A stretch of DNA of 64,000 nt from Diphasiastrum complanatum (lineage: Eukaryota; Streptophyta; Lycopodiopsida; Lycopodiales; Lycopodiaceae), in assembly GCA_029204225.1 (NCBI GenBank), contig CM055098.1:48634088-48698087 (forward strand), given 5' to 3'. Made by a program: the position numbers and the translations under genes. Under the pieces are notes generated by a model. It saw only the letters and a program-made list of their open reading frames with translations. It was not told the DNA's origin and made no database searches. Shown here in pieces: positions 1-13,999 of this stretch. The first letter of the stretch is position 1, and each line of letters starts with the position of its first letter.

Positions 1-1
1 G

Positions 2-902
2 AGCTTTCCAGATGAGAAGCCCAAGTGTTCTTATCATCAAGAACCTGAATACAATTGTGCCTATGTTGCACAAACCTCCAACAAGTGCATGCAGAATGAT
101 ATTGAGAAATCAGTGTCTATGTATGTGCCTATGAATTTGTCTCCCATTGTGGAGAAATATTCTATGCAGGTTCCTGAAGGCCTGCAGCTACCTCCTATAA
201 TGAAGGAAATGATTCCATAAGCTCACCTTGAGAGGGAGTTTCATCAAACTATTTATGATTTTTTGTCTTGTCTAGAGCAGGATGAAAACTGCTTCAAAAT
301 AGTAGATGTCAACAAGCCAAGTTACCATGAACAAGTAATCTTGGACTTAGAAAATGCCTTGCTAGAATATGATCCTTTCTTGCGGGTGCAAACAGATGCA
401 AGTGCAGTTCAACCAGTGATGCAACCAAGGAAGGATGCAGTTTGCCTAGAGCCAATGACAATTCCTAAGCTCTTGCCAGTGTTGCATGTGGCAGCATCCA
501 AAAGTGCCGATGTCCAAATGTTGGAGTGTTTGCATCAACAATCATTTATGAAGGAGAGCAATCCTTCAGGGGGAGCTCTTGACATCAAATCTGAAGTTGA
601 AGAAACCTTTGATGCAACTGAAGACTATTCCTTACAGAGGCGAAATCTACTCACTCACCCAGGAGGAAGTGAATGCCTATTTTGATCATCTCATTATGAG
701 GCAAATGGAGGAAGGAAGAAGTTTATCCACTTTTGAAGATTCAGAAGAGTCGGAGGATGAAGATATCATCTATCCTCGTGAAACTGCCTACTTAGTAGAG
801 ACAATCTTTACACCTCCAGGAGATGCTAGTCCTTCTAGCATAAATCCATCCAAAATTCAAAAGCATGGTGAAGTACCATTTCCTTCCATAGGAATTGGAT
901 AA
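2..902 (+). pseudogene. 3'-terminal ORF of an LTR retrotransposon (decayed)
   Basis: One reading frame runs from the window edge to about base 640, broken only by a TAA at 218-220. It then shifts by one base into a frame that ends at 902. Codon use and continuity show former coding sequence. The product is acidic at its C-terminus (a Ser/Glu/Asp stretch near 740-770). I recognise no catalytic motif, so it could be an extra 3' ORF or a pol C-terminus. It sits directly before a polypurine tract and an LTR with a TATA box, which is what makes it retroelement-derived. The TAA probably replaces a CAA (Gln). The 5' part lies outside the window. Confidence 0.6.
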
Positions 903-925
903 GTGTTGAAATTTTTGTGCAGCTT

Positions 926-934
926 AAGGGGGAG
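926..934 (+). other. polypurine tract (PPT)
   Basis: The run AAGGGGGAG lies immediately before TGTCATCATT. That is the usual arrangement of a plus-strand primer followed by the TG start of a 3' LTR. Confidence 0.65.
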
Positions 935-1701
935 TGTCATCATTTGTAAGCATTCACAAAAAATCCCCTAGTTATTTTGTTCACCATGTAAAAGAAATAA
1001 AAAATAGAAAACATAAAAATCGAGAGTCAAGGTATATTTTAAATTGGAGACCCTTCTTGCAAGATGTTGGCAACTCCAAGGTAGTTAAAAAATTAATTTA
1101 ATTACTTAGGTTCCTAAGGTCCTAAGTTAATTATTTTAAATTGGGTCCAAACTCTTGACATGCAAGAGTCTACTTGGGTTCTAACATTTTTAATCTCTCT
1201 CTAGGAGGGTCCTTGGGACTCATGCATGGAGAGAATGCATGTAAACACCTAGAGGAACTCTACTCGGCTCATCAACCTACTACCATGCAATGTAACCTTG
1301 ATTCTCAACAAAAATTATAAAAGGGGCTCTCCACTCCTCCATCAAGGATCCAAGAGAGGTCATTTGTGGTGGGGAAATCGATCCATAAAAAAAAGCATCA
1401 GTTCACAAAGCAGTTCTGATTGTCTTACTTACCTTTTGCGAATTCGGAACCTTCCCTGCTCATCCAATTCTCCTCTTGAGCATTCATTGTCACCACTGCT
1501 GAAAAATGATCGATATGTGAATGCCACAATGAACCTTCCATACTATATAACTTCTATTCAGTTACCAAGCATTCTGACAGTTAAGATTCCCATACTTGTT
1601 GAGCGAGGAAAGAGGCAAGCACGAAGGAACTGATTGTACTACCAACCATCAAGTTAGACATTTCTATATCATTAAAGTTGGTGAAGTCACAACTTCTTAC
1701 A
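935..1701 (+). mobile_element. 3' LTR of the element at the left edge (right end uncertain)
   Basis: It begins TGTCATC just after the polypurine tract. A TATA box (TATAAAAG at 1316-1323) followed by a CT-rich stretch fits a U3/R boundary. I place the end near 1701 at a TACA, but no second LTR is in view to compare, so the end may be off by 100 bases or more. Confidence 0.5.
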
Positions 1702-5489
<3,788 letters not shown>

Positions 5490-5645
5490 AAATAACAATT
5501 CAAATCCAACAATTATCAAAAGCAAATAATAAAAAGATAACAATAACATGAGAGATGGAGGAAGTGAAGAGGCCAGGACATCCAATTGCCAAAATTGTAG
5601 AATCTCCACCTTTCTTTTATTGAATAAGGAAATAGTTATGTGCCC
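5490..5645 (-). repeat. LTR-like fragment shared with 18.08-18.22 kb
   Basis: About 150 bases align with 18.08-18.22 kb in the same orientation. Shared runs include CAAATCCAACAATTA and CATGAGAGATGGAG. Both copies have a minus-strand AATAAA in the same place. This fits the polyadenylation and U5 part of an LTR. Confidence 0.5.
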
Positions 5646-5898
5646 CCCACCACCCAGATGTTGTCTAGGTAACAAACTTGCTTTCCCACAATCCGCCAAT
5701 CATTGACGCTCTGTAATAAAATCTTGCTATCAGCATTTGATTTGTGATATTCCAAGACGTTATGGGCACATTAGGATCGAATGCCAAATCTAGCAAAAAA
5801 GCGTTACATTTGACTTGATAGATGCCAAAAATGCTAAGTCTTGTGCATACGCCCCAGCTTGTTTCACGGTCAGATCTGGTGATGTCAGATACTAGCAC
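5620..5898 (-). pseudogene. unknown coding family X, copy 1 (C-terminal part)
   Basis: The minus-strand product contains LAFDPNVPITSWNI and later GGLWESKFVT. It aligns with the minus-strand product at 25.16-25.5 kb (LAFDPKKPMASKNI and GGSWESRFTS). Similarity continues past the TAG at 5665-5667: this copy then reads TTSGWWGAHNYF where copy 2 reads TTSKWIAGAHHCF. The TAG stands where copy 2 has TGG (Trp). I do not recognise the family. Its link to an LTR-like segment suggests a retroelement protein, perhaps gag, but this is inference. Confidence 0.5.
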
Positions 5899-6131
5899 GC
5901 AAAACCTGTTTAATCACGGTGAAAATCCAAGGCAATGGCCCAATTATACAATTGAGAAATAATTGGCCAACTGTGTGTGTGCACAATGATCTGGCTCATT
6001 GGTGTGCCACACTCTACCCATTTCTTCCACCTTGGCATATGCACGTAATAGATATCCACCTGGGACTTGCCACATAATTGCTTATCGCCTTGAGGTTCTT
6101 TTCAAACATTAATATCCACCACTTGGATTGT

Positions 6132-6300
6132 TCACCAAGTGCGGGTATCTACTTTATCTCCTTGCTTTTGACTTCTAAGGTTCAAAACTTGAAATTCATA
6201 AGGAAGTTGCTTAATAAATTCTTGTATCTCCTCCTCAATGGGACCGGTCACTTGAAATCCCTTCATGTTGATGTATGGCTTTGCAATATAGTTGAGGAAG
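6132..6300 (-). pseudogene. possible small decayed coding fragment
   Basis: The minus strand reads MKGFQVTGPIEEEIQEFIKQ in a frame that also stays open about 30 bases upstream and ends at 6132. The composition looks coding, but two other frames are also open nearby and no family is recognised. The flanks out to about 6530 add nothing firm. Confidence 0.2.
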
Positions 6301-6530
6301 GTGAAGCTTGTTGAGCTTCTTGTAAGGTATCCCCACCTTGATCCTGAATATTTTGAAAATCTCCATTGTCCCTACCTTGCTCTTATCAGATTTGTTGTGG
6401 TGAAAACTGAGGCTGGAGGGGATTTAGATCTGAGGACATTGATGAAATATCGCAAAAACTTTTTGCTCATATTTCTTGAGCATCTCTCTGCCCTTGGTCA
6501 ATTTAGTCATTTTCATAGCTTGTAATGGTC

Positions 6531-8571
6531 AAACTTCTATTGGAATCCTGCCAACATGATTTTTGTACATCGATAACGACAGTTTGCACATGTTTGGTGA
6601 CACATGTCAACATCTGATTCATCATGCTTCAAACCAATATCAAATTTTATTTTATCTTATAATGGCTGATTCTCTCATTCTCTCTGAGTTTGGCATTACG
6701 GACAATGTTGAATATTTTAAGTCTATTTTTTTCATTCTTATTTGTTATGTCCATGTCTTATACAAGGGAATCGGAATAATTCCTGACGTGGATAGCCGGT
6801 CACTCCAGTTGTATGTGGGTATTAGTTCTGCTACGTCATTCCGGATGTGGTCGTAAGAAATAATTGATAATCATATGAGGGCCCAGACCTATAATTGGAC
6901 ATAGGAGCACATGCATGGTGAAGACTGTTTTAATGCAAGAATAGGAGGTCAGTAGCTCAATTTAGGTTGCATGGGGATCCTAAAGGGAATATTCTCTCTC
7001 TCTTGAGGAGAATAAGTCTACTGGAAACTCGCCCATCCTCCTATTGTGAATTGTGATTCTTGAGCCAGTTTCTCTTCTCCTCTCTTGTGTTCTTCATTGT
7101 GGCTTGGGGGTGGATTGGTTAGGGTATTGACTAGCCTCTCCATATTGGTTGGGTGGTTCATGCTCCACAGGTGTCCTTTTGGTTTGCATGTGATTGGAAT
7201 CCTGAAGATCTTCACTTGGTGGTTCTTACAGTGGTGTTAGGGCTTGGATCACATCTACCAGGAGCTGGAGCTCGAGGATTTTGGATTTTGCAGTTCTTTT
7301 GGCGTAGCTCTTTGCTTCTTCTTCCAGGTGTTGGAATTCAATTTCAAGTAGGTGGATTCTCAGATCCTTGGTGTACTTTCAGCCTAAAGATCATAATTGT
7401 GGATTTGCTCCATGAATTTTGATGGAAATCATAGGATTTTTGATGAATTTAGTGAATTTTTCACCTAGAATTGATGGTTTTTGCAACAAATTGGTTATAG
7501 GATCTGGTGTAGTACGTTTTCCAGATTGTACTTACTATTTTACAATCATTAATTACAGAATTTAATGATTGCATGATGTTTGAAAAGTCAAAAGGTTGAT
7601 TTTATTTAGTGATTTTGGACCAAAAATTGGGGTTTTGGGGCCATAAATGGGCTATAGAAACCATGTTTGACATGAATTAGGACTTCATTTAATGTAATTA
7701 CAAGGATTTGGATCTTATTGCACGAATTTGTGGATTTTCTCCACAAATTTTGCAAAAAAACAAGGTTTTTTTTATGATTTTTTGACTAATTTTGGGGTAG
7801 ATCTCAAAATTCTCAGCCAAGAATTGGTATGAACGTTTTCAGACATGTATTGAAGTTGTCCCTAAGCTTTCATGAAGTTTGGTAGGGATTAGACACCATT
7901 AGGGGACTCAAAACACTCAAAAATGATATATTTTTTATTTTTGAGCATGAATACCTCTCAATTGGGGGTCTAAACCTGTTGATTCTTGTTAAAAGCTTAA
8001 AGATATTTGGATTGCCTCTACAGAAAAAAAAATTCATTTTTTTGAAAAAGTCTGTGCATGTCGTGCTAGTTGAATGCATGATCTTTCGAAATGATTTCAA
8101 TTTGTGACACTGCCTATGTTTTGGTAAATCGATATTTTAATTGATTTTCACAGTTGGTCCATTTCGAACAGATTTCGAAAATCCCAGTTTTTCGTAAATT
8201 TTAGTGTTGGTCATAAATGTTATAAATAGATCACATTTCTTCATGCAGTCCTCATGTCTATATCTTGCACACGTACATGCAATACTCCATATGTCTCAAT
8301 TAGAGTGTCTGGGTCTTCTCAAGGTTATTAGTCACAAACTGGCCTTGACATGGAATTAACTCACAGTGTGACCAACAATCTCGAATACCGGAGGGCCGGT
8401 ATTCCATATTAGGACTATTCCAATTCCTTAACCGAATATGGCCATGACTTTTCTTATCGTGCAAAGGGCAACTATCTACAAATTTGAAATCATCATGCAA
8501 CTTATTAAAAATTCTATCAAGCTTGGATTTATATCTATCTTTGTCAATGTTCACCAAGTCCTGATATTGTA
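6531..8571. other. no gene recognised
   Basis: AT-rich sequence with short overlapping open frames only. I see no domain, LTR border or RNA gene. Confidence 0.4.
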
Positions 8572-9065
8572 TCATATCTTTATTCTGAGATCTATAAAAG
8601 ACGGACTTATGATAGACTTGAATCTAAGATAAATCTCAGAAAAGGCCTCTACTCCAGGAGCTTGGGTGATAGAAGGCAAAATAAAAAGAAATAGAGAAAA
8701 ATTAGACTTAAAATAGTCAGTAATATTAGTAATTTTGAATTCTTTAAAAAAGGAGAGAAGGCTAGTCTCAAATCTAGACATTTTTCTAAAAAAAGATAAC
8801 AGTGGTTCTGAAAAACACACAATATTGATTTCGAACGCGAAATTGATATCAAAAAAATAAAAAAAAGTGGTGCGCTCAGAAGCAATATCATAAGCATATA
8901 TCGGTCTTAAGTGCAAACAAAAGAAGAAATATAGAAGGCTATAGAGTGCGCCCTCAAAACCGATATCAACGACACAAATATCGATGGCTGAGTAGATGAT
9001 ATCGGAGCGTAAGCAATCAACTAAACTGTAAATGGTAAAAGAAGTGCGCTCCAAAACAATATCAC
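8572..9065 (-). other. open frame next to gypsy G1, with a repeated short motif
   Basis: A minus-strand frame of about 165 codons runs on from a shifted frame of the G1 integrase. It is rich in Phe, Ile and Leu and matches nothing I know. The peptide motif recurs (DIVLERTSF, then DIASERTTF) because the DNA carries a degenerate ~27-bp unit at 8867-8895, 8944-8970 and 9041-9069. Probably not a functional protein. Confidence 0.25.
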
Positions 9066-9360
9066 AAGCAAGAAAACCATACAATGATATTTTGGTAAAG
9101 GAACTTCGCGGTGGACCTAGCATCTGCTACGCACACTGCTTTGGCTTCAACCCACTTTGTGAGATAATCTGTAGCCACGATAATATATCGGGCTTGGGTA
9201 CTGCGAGCGGCTGGGTGATGTAACCAAGTTCCCACTTCTCAAATGGCGCTTGAGCCAATACAGGATGTGACAACTCGTAATTTGCCTTCGTTGGTCTGCG
9301 CGCTCTCTGACATACATCACATTGCTTGATATATGCCTCAATATCCTTGTGCATTAGCTT
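9066..9360 (-). pseudogene. gypsy integrase fragment (G1)
   Basis: The minus-strand product carries the CxxC half of the integrase HHCC finger (CDVCQRARRPT), the segment APFEKWELGYI, and, after a frameshift, ATDYLTKWVEAKAV. It stops near 9066, before the second catalytic Asp, so it lacks most of the DDE core. It is a truncated copy of the integrase at 14.1-14.7 kb. Confidence 0.75.
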
Positions 9361-9362
9361 CT

Positions 9363-10720
9363 GCCACCGTGAGATTCACCTGGGCTGCTTGAGGACTATT
9401 TGGCCCTGGTGGAGCTAGTAGTGCCATTCTTTTTGTTGAGGGCCTGGTCCAAGCCTTGGTGCTGCATTAGGTGCTCCTTGATGGGCAGCATAAGAGGTCT
9501 AGAATTGAGCTCTCTTTTGTTGTATGATTCGTGGGTTGTAGGGGCAATATGCAATGTCGTGCGATGATGCATTGCACAAATGACAATATCTGTGCGTCAA
9601 CTTCAACTTCTGCTTCAGTATCGGACACTCGTTGGAATTGTGATTCTAGGTACAAATGGGACACCAAACATTGTCCCGCCGAGGTCACTACTGCTAATAG
9701 GAATCTAGTTGTGGTGTTGCAGTATTCTGAAGAGCCTATAGTTTTTGGTCAAATTGGACTGTGAGCTGCTCCATCTGCTGCTTGTGTAACCATCATCAAT
9801 TCATTGGACAAGCTCGTAGAGGCTGAGGTTGATGCAATTGAAGGAGTTGAAGCATGAAGAGATGTAGATCATGGTGTAGAATCATCATCTGATCCTTCAT
9901 CTTCTTCTCTCATTGCGTCTTCCATAGCTTCATGCAATGTGGCATATTGCTCCCATCTTTTCAACTCTCGTCGGATGCTTCTAAGTAGTCCCGCTAGGAA
10001 CCACATAATGACCAAATGATCAGGGTAAGCTCCGCATTACACTCGGATCTCAGGTGGTTGATCCGTTCAATGTAGTCTCTGACCCTTTTTCTTTTTCCCA
10101 TTTTGATTTTGCTAAGCAAGAGGAATGGGTCTTCAGGAAACTTCCGCGGCTTAAATCTGATGATTAAAGCTGCTTTTACTACTTCCTAGTCTGTTCGTTC
10201 TTGTGTCGTCTGATTGAAAAACCAGCTGGAATAGGAATATCTTGATCCATTAAATTTAGCTAATTTGGTCAGATCTCTTCCGCTGCTACTTGATGTAGCT
10301 CTGGATTCTCTGTAGGTAGTATTCTACCATATCTCAATCTCATTCACTATGCAGATTTGATACAATGTGAAGGTATATGGCAACAGTGGATCTAAGTGGA
10401 TCCTGTTCGGGTGCTGATCAGTGGTTGATGATTGGAAGGGATGAAAGGAACATGAATAACTAACAAATTTTACTGGATGACAATTGAAATGGTTATTGAG
10501 ATGAGTGTATGGTGGCACATATTTGAATGGAGTTGATCACACAAAAAAAAAAATGGATGTTGTAACGTTGCAATTGGCAACAATGGTGAGTGATAGATGG
10601 CCTCGATGGTGTCGGGGCGGGTGGGATCCGGGGCCTCCCTGCTAAGGCCTTGGCACAGAGGTCTGGGGGATTGTTCTGGCCCCCAACACTAAACAATATG
10701 ACTTGTATAAGATCGAACAT
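9363..10720 (-). pseudogene. gypsy gag polyprotein (G1)
   Basis: Reading leftwards, the N-terminal region is Pro-rich (PRIPPAPTPSRPS, 10.6 kb). A retrotransposon gag capsid-like stretch follows (RVRDYIERINHLRSECN, near 10.05 kb). Two CCHC knuckles come next: one with an in-frame TAG (CPIC, then H and C at the right spacing, near 9.64 kb), then CHLCNASSHDIAYC. Several frameshifts and stops are present. The knuckles and the following Gln/Pro-rich tail align with the G2 gag. Confidence 0.65.
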
Positions 10721-10760
10721 GTATTTTGCGAGTCAAGTCACTAGTAGTTTCAACAAATTT

Positions 10761-11040
10761 TTTGGATTTTCCTAACGGAAACCTTCGCCGGACTGATATA
10801 TGCTTTATCACAGTGTATTACCACTTTAGGGAGCTCGGCGAAGGTTCTTGTTGGTGAAGGATGGTTCAACGAAGGTTCTGAAAGCAATTTGGGCATGATT
10901 TGGACTAGGAACCTTTGCCAATATACTTCTGATGGAGACTAACCTTCGTCGACTTGCAAGGAAATATAGATTGATGATCAAAGGGTTGGCGAAGATTATC
11001 ACGGCAAGAAATAGTCTGGCGAAGGTTCAAAAGGCAATTT
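10761..11040. repeat. spacer with recurrent GGCGAAGGTT motifs
   Basis: The motif GGCGAAGGTT or a one- to two-base variant occurs about eight times in 260 bases, in both orientations (near 10781, 10838, 10850, 10868, 10910, 10942, 10986 and 11021). The spacer separates the head-to-head gypsy copies G1 and G2. It may be a remnant of the family's 5' leader or LTR. Confidence 0.5.
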
Positions 11041-11060
11041 GGCACATTTGAGAGCTGACA

Positions 11061-11939
11061 ACGAGACTAACACATAGATTCTGCCATCTGTGCAATGCAA
11101 CATCTCACGATACGGCATTTTGCCTGTTTAACCCCAGAGTTGTTCAACAAAAGAGAAGTCCTTATCAGACTTCTTATCCTTATCATCAAGGGGCACCTAA
11201 CGCGGCACCAAGGTACGGCGCACCCAATCAACCACAACGCATGGCCTTACCTGCTCCACCAGGGCCAGCCAATCAACAAGTGGCCTATGTAAACCTGACA
11301 ACAGCAAAACAAGAAATGCAAATGTCAACTCAACCTGAGCAGCAGCAGTGGTACGGATCAGATGAACCATTTATGGATCCTGTCATAAATGAGTATATTT
11401 TGGCCTATGCAGCTCAAACTCAACGTCAAGGTGGAAAAAATTACGGTTGCTACGGGTGCGGCGAGGGACACAAAATTGTAGAATGTCCCTACAAAGGACA
11501 ATATACAACCTCTTGCCGGGATTGCGGTTATGGACACTGTTTCAAGAATTGTCCATTTAAACCTGGAACCAGTGCACCTCTTAACCTCATTGCCATACAA
11601 CAATCAGTAGTTCCAGCGGGGATGCCATCGAAAGGTCGACACGACCACGCTCCTATGTTAGCTGTTACGCGAGCACAGAAGAGGAAGGAAGTGGCTCCCT
11701 CACCACCACCATCGGTCACTGATGACCAACCGTCAACTTCAGCACCATATCCAAATGTGAGGGAAGAGAGAAGACAGTACCAAAAAATAAGACACTGGTA
11801 CAAAAAACACAAGAGGAGAAAAAAGAGCAAGAACGAAACAATCCCACAGAACCTGAAAGTCTCAAGGATCGAACCACCCAAGACACCTACGAATAAGAAG
11901 AATCAGTTGAAACAACGCTACAACAAGGTGATCCGATGA
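11061..11939 (+). pseudogene. gypsy gag C-terminus with three CCHC zinc knuckles (G2)
   Basis: The frame is open from about 11061 to the TGA at 11937-11939. Three nucleocapsid-type knuckles are visible: CHLCNATSHDTAFC (near 11082), CYGCGEGHKIVEC (near 11448) and CRDCGYGHCFKNC (near 11514). The C-terminus is strongly basic (Arg/Lys-rich, 11.78-11.93 kb), fitting RNA binding. Most Ty3/gypsy Gag proteins carry one or two knuckles; the G1 copy shows another upstream, so the family may have four. The capsid part is missing. Confidence 0.75.
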
Positions 11940-12373
11940 AGTGACCTACCCGAAGAGGCAATAGCTACAGTAGACGTTGATATTCGCAACCATGAGGCGA
12001 ATGTCATAGTAGTCCCAAAGAAAGACAACAAGGATTAAGCCACCAAAATGACAAAAAAGGGCAAGAATAAGGTGTTGGATTCCTTGAAGTCAATCAAGCT
12101 GGACTCAGATACAACGTCATCTTCTACACAGGTGACAAAAAATAAAAAAAAAGACCAGTCGGGCCAACATCAATATGCTGAAAGAGAAATCTCGACGAGC
12201 TCCAGTTCATGAGATGCCTGATACTTTCAAGAATTATACATTGGACGACGTGGTAATCATGATGTCGCAAGACCAACGAGAACCTGATCAAAGTTAGACA
12301 CCAACGGAACAAGTCTTCGAGGGACCTGCGCAAACACAACCGATGAATTGCAAAACCAGGAGAAGAAGAAAGG

Positions 12374-13389
12374 ATAGTGCATGTGGGAGAGCAGTTAACA
12401 TCCATGCAGTTCAAGAGATTACAATCCTTGTTGGTGGAATATAAAGACTGTTTTGCCTAGAGCTATAGTGATCTAAAGGGAATTCTGCCAACAGTAGTCC
12501 AACACACCATAACTTTGGTGGACGGAGCAGTCCCCAAGGTAAGCCGTTACTACCGCTGCAACTCGAATTATACAGAACTGATCAAGCAAGAGTTGCAGAA
12601 ACTTATGGATGCAGATTTCATTTATGAAATCAAGCACACGGAATGGGTATCGTCGATAGTTATAGTACCCAAGAAGAATGGCAAAATGCGTATCTGTGTG
12701 AATCTGAAGGCACTTAATGCAGTCACCAAAAAGGACCATTTTCTTTTACCATTTACGGAAAGTGTCCTCGATAGAGTAGCTGGCGACAAAGCCTACAGTT
12801 TTTTGGACGGCTTCAGCGGCTACAACCAAGTGAAAATAGCCCCCCATGATCAACACAAGACAGCATTTACCACGGAATGGGGAACTTATGCCTATAAAGT
12901 GATGCCATTCGGACTTTCAATGTCCCAAGCACTTTCCAGTGGGTCATGCAAGTGGCATTCAAAGATTATTTGCAAAGATTTCTGAAAATTTTCTTGGACG
13001 TTCTATGCGTACATGGACCAGATTCAGAACACTTATCCAATTTGGAGAAGGTGCTACAAAAATGCCGCGAATACCAGATCTCCCTGAATCCAGAAAAATG
13101 TCAATTTTGGGTGACGCATGGCTTGATACTCGGCCATATAGTGTCAAGACACGGGATCGCCACAAATCTATCAAAGATCAGGATCATTGTTGATCTACCA
13201 CCACCAGGGACGATCCGCGAGGTCTACATTTGCACGGGTCATGCTAACTATTATAGGATCTTCATTCTTGATTTTGCAGAGTTAGCCAGACCAATTTGCA
13301 AGCTCACAACGGATCCACATTGGAATGAGAAAGCTCTAAAGACTTTCCAGAAGATTAAGGATGTATTGGTCTCAGTACCAATCCTATGA
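12374..13389 (+). pseudogene. gypsy reverse transcriptase (G2), catalytic motif altered
   Basis: The pre-RT linker (VHVGEQLTSMQF) leads into an RT with the usual blocks: WVSSIVIVPKKNGKMRICVN, the motif A region SFLDGFSGYNQV, and MPFGLS at about 12.9 kb. There the frame shifts by one base and continues as FLKIFLDVLCVHG, then LNPEKCQFW. The catalytic YxDD-type box reads FLDV, so the second Asp is lost. The connection domain (LPPPGTIREV) follows. The frame ends in a TGA at 13387, but the same frame reopens at once into RNase H. Confidence 0.85.
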
Positions 13390-13956
13390 CCACCCAATTG
13401 GTCCATTGAGTTCCACGTGCATACGGACGCATCGAAGTATGCAGTTGGAGCAGTCTTAACCCAGCCAGGTGAACACAAAAAGGATTTTTCAATCCAATTT
13501 GCAAGTCGACAGCTCAATGATACCAAAATGAATTATTCAACCACAGAGCGAGAAGCACTGGCAATAATCTATGCAGTTAAGAAGTTTCGACACTATTTGA
13601 TGGCCACACATTTTGCTTTTCATACGGACCATCAACCCTTGCTATATCTCGTTAATGAAACTTGCAACACCGAGAGAATTACCAGATGGCTCCTGTTGTT
13701 GTTGGAATTTGATTTTTGGATAGTAGTTCACAAGGGAAAACAACACTACATGGCAGATCATGTGTCACGAATCAAGGGAAAGGAGATTGCAACCCAACTT
13801 GATGATGAGCTGGCAGATGCTATCTTATTTTACGTGGATACAGTACCAGAATGGGCTACCGACATTATTGAATATCTAATGCGGGGCCAACCAGACAAAT
13901 CACTACCAAAGGCAGAACAGCGTAAATTGATCTCGAAGCTAGACTTTATCAGCTGA
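13390..13956 (+). pseudogene. gypsy RNase H (G2)
   Basis: It is in the same frame as the RT segment, after a single TGA. It begins PPNWSIEFHVHTDAS. Expected Ty3 RNase H features are present: HTDASKYAVGAVLTQ with the first Asp, ASRQLNDTKMNYSTTEREAL with the Glu, and FHTDHQPLLYL with the next Asp. The frame ends at a TGA near the linker to integrase. Confidence 0.85.
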
Positions 13957-13999
13957 TTGCCATCCAGTTGTATTGAAGAGGTCTGGACAGAATTCTTTG

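Larger units (their letters stand above)
9066..10760 (-). mobile_element. Ty3/gypsy G1, internally deleted, inverted relative to G2
   Basis: On the minus strand it reads gag (about 10720 to 9363) and then directly the integrase zinc finger and core (9354 to 9066). Protease, RT and RNase H are absent. The gag part ends at the peptide VNLTVAEA and the next codons read HKDIEAYIKQC of integrase. The sequence is closely related to G2 at 11.04-15.09 kb: the integrase core runs share WVEAKAV and FLYxNIIV. No LTR could be placed. G1 and G2 lie head to head, with about 280 bases between them. Confidence 0.75.

Noticed and set aside
11358-11881. Minus-strand frames within gypsy G2 gag
   Set aside because: The plus strand carries three zinc knuckles in frame; the opposite frames are by-products.
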